Source: Zoroaster sp. YZ-2022 (lineage: Eukaryota > Echinodermata > Asteroidea > Forcipulatida > Zoroasteridae). Taken from it: 64,000 nt of DNA. The position numbers were made by a program, and so were the translations under genes. Where the stretch lies: positions 15,574,060 to 15,638,059 of the forward strand of contig CM055823.1 of assembly GCA_029582265.1 (NCBI GenBank), read 5' to 3'. Shown here piece after piece: positions 57,540-64,000 of this stretch; within the stretch, counting starts at the first letter, position 1, and each line of letters starts with the position of its first letter. The notes under the pieces were generated by a model. It made no database searches, was not told the origin of the DNA, and was given only the letters and a program-made list of their open reading frames with translations.

Positions 57540-58105
57540 TTGATGCTTTTGAAACTGTTAAATTGTCTCCTGTTGAACTCAACTGCTTGCAGAAGCAGAA
57601 GCTCTCTGTTGGGAGTCAGTAGTAATGATGTTGGCAAAGTCACTCATCATCTTCACCTCGCTCTGCTATCACCAATTTAACCGTCTTTACAAATCTGTCT
57701 GCAACCATGAAATCTTGGTCAAGGGACCACAGTAGAGGATAGCCAATTAGAACTTATATGAGAGCATTGAATGTGAAGTGTGCCTCTGGCCCAGTAAGAT
57801 CAACAAGTGTGGTGTCCTTTGCGAGGGTTTGGAAAACAGGTTTCCCCTTTCTGAGTTCATCTGGTGTTTCTGTGTTAAGCATCTTGGTTGCCATCAAGCC
57901 TTTCATTGTGTTGGTTGTTCTTGGATCTGTTCTGAATAAGGTGAATATGACCATTTCTTGAGTTAGGTACCATCCATGTTTTATCATCTTGCCTAGGGCT
58001 GCATCAGCCACCTCCTTATAAATCTATCATCTGGAACTTCATCATGTCATGTCCTATCAGCTGCAGGTCATTAATTGGAGCATCAGCAACACTGGTGGCT
58101 GTCAT
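57540..58105 (-). pseudogene. Conserved uncharacterised protein, antisense (copy D)
   Basis: Counterpart of 37380-37942. The minus strand from ATG 58105 gives MTATSVADAPINDLQLIGHD, then a frameshift near 58010, then MADAALGKMIKHGWYLTQEM, VIFTLFRTDPRTTNTMKGLM, ATKMLNTETPDELRKGKPVF, QTLAKDTTLVDLTGPEAHFT and FNALI before the TAA shared with copy C. Then VLIGYPLLWSLDQDFMVADR and a disrupted VKLV-IAERG (three bases and more lost). It keeps the middle section that copy C has deleted, while C keeps the VNDIAERG part, so only the pair shows the full architecture. Function unknown. Confidence 0.65.
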
Positions 58106-58770
58106 ACAATGTAATGAGTAGAAGAGTGCAAAGTTTGTTGATTACATGTTATTTTGTGTATGTGTATGTTTGAGAATGTTGGAGTACATGTAATTAAAGT
58201 GATTTAAAACACGTTCAGGTCCCTTTTAAGCATGTACAGCACATGTCCAGAATACTTTAATGTTACCATGCAGTCTACTCAAAAGACCAAACAAAATAGA
58301 ACATTCATACAATTTCAAATTATATGCCCAGCTACTTATCAAACAACCGTTTCATTTTTAAATCCTGCAAGCACAGGTGACATCACACTGACAAGGGTGC
58401 CTTCATTTCCATGAATTGAATAAGCAATTATAGATCAAGCTACTTACTGGGACTTAGGTGAACGTATTTTTAAAGGGCAAAGTACCTGCTGTCACTAAAG
58501 TGTGCACGCGTCACTCAGAATTAAAGTCACAGATCATGCAGTAGTGAGTAAACCTTGTTAGTATTTCTCTGATCGTCTTCCTCTATAAATATATTTAAAA
58601 GATTAAAGTTATAGCTGTTCTTGAACAAAATCTTTATCTCTTTTGATTGCTCGGTAAAACACTGAAGTATATAGTGGTGAGTTTAATTATTTCCTCACCA
58701 ACTGTACAAAGTTAAATGTAATGTGTTTCAGTGAAAATCAATTTGCAGTGAATGTTATTTTCATTTTCAG

Positions 58771-58840
58771 GACTCATTGATGGGGAATACATCGGCGATT
58801 TTGACAAGGCCGAAGGGGACTTGAAACATGTGTCAGACAG
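58771..58840 (+). pseudogene. LIDGEY exon (copy D)
   Basis: A 70-base exon between CATTTTCAG and GTAATT. It reads LIDGEYIGDFDKAEGDLKHV SD. One codon shorter than copy C but in frame. Confidence 0.55.
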
Positions 58841-59677
58841 GTAATTATAAGTCTTATTTTGGCAAGCTATATGCAGCAAAATTCAAGCCTAACCGATTTT
58901 CAGCAGTCTTGGTTTTGGTGAAGGCAAGGAGAATTAGTAAAATATTATAGGTCATCTTTCATATTGAAAATAATAGTTTATAAATTATATCATACATGTA
59001 CATGTAGATGCTGGTGGCTGTTTATGTAAGTTCTCACACAGCTTTGCAGGATTCTTAATAGATGTAACCATGGGAACGCACAAGTATTTACCTTAACCTT
59101 TTCTCCCACCGTACCAAGTGCCCCTGACCTCTCAGTTAACATGGACGATGATCAAGCAAATAAGAAATCTTATAATGAAAGTTATGCTTGGATAAGCTCC
59201 ACGAGCAGGAGTAATACAAAATGCTACAATAGGAAGTACATGCATAGAAAACGCTCCATAGATCCAGACGTATTCAAAGATCTTCATTCATAGGCCTACA
59301 TTTGAAATATGTTGCAGAGAATGAGTTCTGCAAATTTATGTTCTATCAAAGCTTTCATAAATATTTAAAAAGTAACTTAGGAAAAAAAAAATATCATGAT
59401 GAATATATTGCACTGAGTGGCTGAATCTGTCTATTAAAATGAATTACTGAATTGACAAGAGCGGGTTTGAACCTGCAACATCTGGAGTTACCGTACCGGT
59501 ATCTGTGTTGGTTCTCCTATTTTGTCAATATCTTTGTTCTGGGGGCGCTAAGCATCAAAAGCTATTCAATTTCCATAAATGTCGTTGGCTGGGGATCACA
59601 CTCCCATGGAAGCGGCTGTCTGGGGATCACAAGGATGAGGCTTTTTGAAAGTCATGATATTAAGTATTAAGTATTGG

Positions 59678-59795
59678 GTTTACAAACACAAGACAGAACA
59701 TCTTGGACCTGCCACAGTCATATTGAATGAAACTCTAGAGAGGCAACTGAGCTTCTACATAAAATACACATGGCCTGCCTCCAGTGGGTGTTCAG
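59678..59795 (+). pseudogene. VYKHKT exon without its acceptor (copy D)
   Basis: The coding content equals copy C (VYKHKTEHLGPATVILNETL and onward; Trp for Arg near the end), with donor GTTAGA. A deletion of about 80 bp, with its junction in a shared GGTTT, removed the polypyrimidine tract and AG. The exon cannot be spliced in normally. Confidence 0.8.
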
Positions 59796-61440
59796 GTTAG
59801 AATTCTTATTCTCACCCTCTATATCAAATTTCTTTTTATATATTTATAACACACATTTTGTTGATTCTTTATCCTGGCTTGAAATTTACATGAACCGTGA
59901 ACTAGAGTCTTGAATTGTTTCTTGCACGTCCAGACATATAGTTTGATCCTCATATAGTCATGTATAGTATAACACCCCCATGGGATTGTCAGTGCTTAAT
60001 TATTGTCCTCAGTCAGACATGATCAGTTTACTTTATTCTCAGAGGAAGAAATTTAACTATAAATATATATCGATGGAAATAATGCGAACACTAAGCATAT
60101 GTTAAAATAGAATGAAATTCAAGTAGTTCAATTATTTGTATGTATTATTCAATACTGACCTCAGGCCTTGGTCATTGCCCTCCTTGTTTCAGCTACTCAT
60201 ATATTATTAGTAATCACACAAACAGCTGGGCACCAATTGCCTTGAAGGCCATGTACTTGGTAGAAATAATATTGTTTTGAAAGTTCAGTATATTATCCAA
60301 TTCATGTTTAAAGTGGGTAGATATTGTTACAAATGGGCTGACAGTCATTGTGATTCCTTTTCGTGTGGGACTCATGTGGCTTGCAGTTTAAGTTTTAAAC
60401 AAACTGCATTCCTTTCCTAATAGCTATCCTGCATACACTAAAAATGTTATAATTGAGATTAATCTAGAAAAAAAAATTCTTGACATTCCTCAGCAGGTGC
60501 TATGAGTTCAGAACATTCACCCTTGTTTGTTGGGACAGGAGTCAAACCATTGTTATAATCAATCATATGTAAAACAGCCGCAACAAATTAAGGTAGGTGA
60601 GTATATCTACATGTATCTATATCCATATAATATTCAATGGGTTCATCTAAAACTATCAGTGCAGGATTCAGTGTCAAGCCGCAAACCTGCTCTGATTGTG
60701 ACGATATACCCCCTTTAAGAAAGCATCCTCATGAAAGCATTACACTAACTCTAACTGGTTTCAGCATAAAAGGGGTTTGGATACATCCCTTCATTACCAT
60801 TGCAATATCCAACATACTTTTATACATACAAATTCAAGTTGCAGGATGTCAGTGTATGATGTTATCCGGAATATTTTGAGCAGGAATGAAAAGGTAATTT
60901 TTTGTCCTAATTATTTCAGGGAGTAACTGAGTGAATTATACTTGTAATGTAATATGTTAATGGTGCCGAAATACTGAATACTCTGAGAAGTTATTCCACT
61001 TGACAATGTGAAATGTAGGAATGAAATACTCAAATTTTAAATGGATCATTGGACATTGAAACATTTCAACATTTTAACAAATACAAACAAATGTGAACAT
61101 ATTTTCTACAGTTTGGCTTCTATACATCTCTTGATTCTATAAGTATATGGATGTATTCACATTCATTTATTAACCATTGGTGTATATACACTCCTTTTAA
61201 TTATAAGATGGTGAATTGCTTCTTTTCAATAAGTTGGATCATGTAAATGCACACTGCAGAAGGGGTGGATCAGTTCCACTCAACAGGGCGATTGCTGTGT
61301 GTTTGTTCCCAAGTTAAAATATGTAATAAATTGATTTGTTTACAGGTGTAAAACATTTCTTTCCATCAAATCTGATGAGGGGATTGATTCTGTAGTTGCC
61401 ATATCTGCCAAATTAATATTTGTTCTGGTGATCATTGCAG
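59796..61440. other. Intron-like sequence of copy D
   Basis: Collinear with copy C 40121-41793; no coding features. Confidence 0.5.
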
Positions 61441-61634
61441 TTGCAAGCCTTCCAAAAATGATGATCAAAAATGATTTGTTTCAGGCTGTTGACACTCTAA
61501 GCCAGAGAGAGGCTCATCAAGTTACCCAACTAATGTCTCATAAGACAGAAACTCAGAATGCCTACTATGTAGCTGCACAGGAAAACAGAGAAAAAGTAAG
61601 GGCATGCAACATGCTTTCATCAGTTTTGTGCAAG
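61441..61634 (+). CDS. YY-motif exon, intact (copy D)
   Basis: A 194-base exon after CATTGCAG and before GTACGT, starting in phase 1 and ending in phase 0. It encodes ASLPKMMIKNDLFQAVDTLS, QREAHQVTQLMSHKTETQNA, YYVAAQENREKVRACNMLSS VLCK. The segment LMSHKTETQNAYY resembles the C-terminal box of tyrosine recombinases (LxGHxxxxTxxxY), where His and Tyr are catalytic; the usual HxxR upstream is not evident (KNDLF), so activity is doubtful. It joins in phase to the VYKHKT exon upstream and to the TSGIHTDEDP exon downstream. A Crypton-like or domesticated recombinase is the best guess. Confidence 0.6.
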
Positions 61635-62839
61635 GTACGTTGGACATAAACTATCAACAATAAAGATTTACGAACAAAAAGCATTATGGACAATGTGAAA
61701 ATTGTAAAAACTTTTTTTGTCTTTTTAAATGAACTTTGTATTTTTAAACAAAGAATGGTGGCCTTCTATTTGTTTGAAAGATTGCTTTTGAACAGGGTTT
61801 CAAGAAATAATTTTCATTTATTGTTATTAACAATTAATTAACTCTAATCAGAGTAGTTGAAATAACACTGAATATTTGATGTCAATAAACACCAGTTAAA
61901 ACTGTATAATTTGCCAGTGAAGACAAAATTATGTTAATTAATATTAAATTAGCACTAATTATCTCAATTGTAAATGACAAATATTAGAATAGTGTCTATA
62001 CACAATATGAAAGCAGTCTTTCTGCTCTGTTCAGTGGAATCAAAATCAAAATTTTAGATTCTTAGCAAATTTTGTGATGCCACGTCTCAATTAAAGCCCC
62101 TACACTGTATTGGCAATCTCAAACAACAACAATTATTAATGTTCCTCCAGAGACAGAAATTCAACGTTACAATAAATCCAAAAAAATATTAAAGATGTTA
62201 ATTTTTGTTTTCATTGGAACATTGATAATTTTGTTGTTTTGGTCCAAAGAAATTGAATCAGCAAAACGTATGAAGTACTCAGTAAGTTTAAAAGCCTAAC
62301 CACTACAAAATACTACTTAGTACTTTGAGTAAACTGCAGTATGGAGTACTTTTACTACACTGGTCTATGAGAATTATGAGTAGTATTTTGTAGTACAGTG
62401 TACTGGACCCCAAATGAATGCCTAGGACGTTATTTAGTAAGTTTAAAAGCGCAGCGACTGCAGTCTAGTTTGGTATTAAGGAAAATTACTGCATGCTGAA
62501 TGATGAGTGCAGTGCAGCCTTTCAAGTTTAGCATGAATGCTACCATACATTGTTTACAAGGAACTCCAGAAAGGTCTTCAAATATTTTTTTTTGTATGCG
62601 TTCTTGCAGATATAGATTGATGCAAGTATAGCTGTGTAAAAAGTATGTCAACCTTAATGTGATTTAAGACCGCAGAGACTGTGTTTGTTTCTTGCCATGT
62701 AAGCTCATTTAATAATGGAATTACAGTTTGTTGCATGGCCATTACCGCCCACATCAATTTAATTTTCAAAATGAAATCCTCATTGAAGGCATTCTTTTAC
62801 TTAATAATGTGTCTTCTATCTTTGATTTCTTAATGTTAG
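61635..62839. other. Intron-like sequence of copy D
   Basis: Matches copy B 30710-31762. It contains a partial EEDSQV exon end near 62240-62280 and the insertion at 62295-62435. Confidence 0.5.
62295..62435. mobile_element. 141-bp insertion with 14-bp target duplication
   Basis: AGTAAGTTTAAAAG flanks both sides (62281-62294 and 62436-62449); copy B has it once at 31363-31376. The insert contains an inverted pair ACTACAAAATACTACT / GTAGTATTTTGTAGT. It does not resemble any other element in the window. Confidence 0.75.
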
Positions 62840-62913
62840 GTTGCAGCAGCATCTACATCAGGAATACACACTGATGAGGACCCTCTTATACAAGTACATC
62901 ATTTGTGTGCCAG
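62840..62913 (+). pseudogene. TSGIHTDEDP exon, frameshifted (copy D)
   Basis: 74 bases instead of 72: CTTATACAAGTACATC against CTTACAAGTACATC in copies A and B. The frame is lost after TSGIHTDEDPL. Splice sites retained. Confidence 0.75.
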
Positions 62914-63039
62914 GTAAAGAATTTGTTTTGACTCATCCAAAATGAATCATGCCTTAAATGCCCTTGTCATACATTAAAGGCACACTATATCATGATCAGA
63001 ACAGACTTTCTGGCTCATTTATGCAGCAGCAACAGTAAT

Positions 63040-63390
63040 TAGGGTTGTGCGTTTTCAAATAATTTGGTAACCGGATATTTGGATTTTGATTTCAGTCGAA
63101 TATTCGATATTCGAAAGCCGTTGATTGCGCCACATGATAAAATGAGCACGTCTGATATAGTGAGGTCAAAAAATGTACTAAACATAATGTCACCCGGATT
63201 AGGATGGACTTGCTATAGGTGTCGACCAAATGTACACAAAAGGATTATTGGGAGGGGAGTGTTAATGATGGAAGTGCCAATAAAAAAAAAATCAACAATA
63301 AGTTTGTTTTTTCTTCAAATGTTTGAACCGGAAAAACCAACCGGATATTTGAACCATTGATTGAATATTTGATTATTCAACACAGCCCTA
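63040..63390. mobile_element. hAT-like MITE (copy D)
   Basis: 351 bp, with the 8-bp target duplication ACAGTAAT at 63032-63039 and 63391-63398. Ends TAGGGTTGTG and, inverted, TAGGGCTGTG. Same site as 18815-19176. It sits inside a copy of the AAAGGGACAATATCG MITE (about 62978-63495). Confidence 0.85.
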
Positions 63391-63658
63391 ACAGTAATAG
63401 GACCTTATCAAGTGGGGTATTATTTTCAGTCATTGAGTTAATCTAAAACTAGCACTCCGATTCCATGCCCTGTTGATCGTGATGATAATGTCCCTGGCTC
63501 GTAATTTATGAAAATTCACAGAATTATTTGTTGCGAATTGCATGTAGGCCTTTTAGACAAGGTCGAGTAGCATGCTTGCATGAAGGGACCATTAATAGTG
63601 CAAATTACAATATCATTAATTGTGTACATTTGTGTTATTTTATTATTTGTTTTGGTAG

Positions 63659-63712
63659 GAAGAAGATTCTCAAGTCCAAATAACTGAATCAGCAAAACGT
63701 ACGAAGCACTCG
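63659..63712 (+). pseudogene. EEDSQV exon (copy D)
   Basis: A 54-base exon encoding EEDSQVQITESAKRTKHS (Arg to Ile relative to copies A and B), with good acceptor and donor. It follows a frameshifted exon, so it is out of frame in this copy. Confidence 0.55.
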
Positions 63713-63965
63713 GTAAGTTTATCACATGATGCTAATAGTGAAAAACAACAGTGTGGTCAGTTTTGGTATCAAGGGAAATTACTGCATGCTCATCATACAC
63801 ATATATACTAGCTGAGTGAGCTGCAGTGAAGCCTTTCAAATTCAGCATTTTTACAGGGGTTCTACATTGGTTAGGAAACTCAAAATAATTATGTTAATGT
63901 AATGAGAAATTTGTAAAGGGCAAATAATTGCTTATGGAAAAATAGTAAAGATAACACTATGAATA

Positions 63966-64000
63966 ACTTTACCCTAAAAATGCCCTGAAAATCTGTTTTA
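63966..64000. repeat. End of a dispersed repeat, inverted relative to 27400-27426
   Basis: ACTTTACCCTAAAAATGCCC and the following bases are the reverse complement of the repeat end near 27426. The element continues beyond the window. Confidence 0.6.

Overview
Eukaryotic, AT-rich, repeat-dense DNA with GT-AG introns, non-LTR retrotransposons, tRNA-derived SINEs and many short inverted-repeat DNA transposons. A 500-base run of N (49724-50223) marks a scaffold gap. The repeat content (I-clade, CR1/L2-like and L1/Tx1-like elements; a tRNA-Leu-headed SINE with an ATT tail) suits a marine invertebrate, perhaps an echinoderm or another non-vertebrate deuterostome. That is inference; nothing here fixes the species. 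There are no operons, CRISPR arrays or rRNA genes, and no complete host gene.

Layout. (1) 1-6040: remains of a MITE, broken non-LTR retrotransposon pieces on both strands, and one well-formed leucine-rich-repeat (LRR) exon on the minus strand beside decayed tandem repeats, one of which is an LRR-exon relic. (2) From about 6.0 kb to the end the window is dominated by four diverged copies of one locus: A (about 6.0-23 kb), B (27.4-33.3 kb), C (33.9-49.7 kb) and D (50.2-64 kb, beyond the gap). Each copy carries some of a shared set of plus-strand exons. These encode a protein with a tyrosine-recombinase-like C-terminus (a K-hairpin segment VYKHKTEHLGPATVIL and an LMSHKTETQNAYY segment) followed by an acidic Ser/Thr linker. 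C and D also carry a SWIM-type zinc-finger exon and, in antisense between the two exon groups, a fragment of a second conserved protein (VNDIAERGVKMMSDF). Exon phases agree across most junctions, so this was a spliced gene or gene pair. Every copy has lesions (frameshifts, stops, lost splice sites, transposons in exons), so the visible copies look like pseudogenes. (3) 23998-26222: a 37-unit, 60-bp satellite whose minus strand carries a tRNA-like D-arm and a consensus Pol III B box in each unit. It directly follows the stop codon of a CR1-like retrotransposon fragment. (4) 42018-49027: a nearly complete I-clade retrotransposon (ORF1 with zinc knuckles; endonuclease, reverse transcriptase and RNase H) flanked by a 14-bp target-site duplication. 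It is itself interrupted by a piggyBac-type MITE and a tRNA-Leu SINE.

Comparing paralogous copies gives the empty site for many insertions, so the ends and target duplications of several DNA-transposon families can be read directly: Harbinger-like, hAT-like, two piggyBac-like, mariner-like, and an unusual one with palindromic ends and a 10-bp target duplication. The strongest leads for something undescribed are the tRNA-like satellite, the recombinase-like / SWIM / antisense three-part locus, and the palindrome-ended element.
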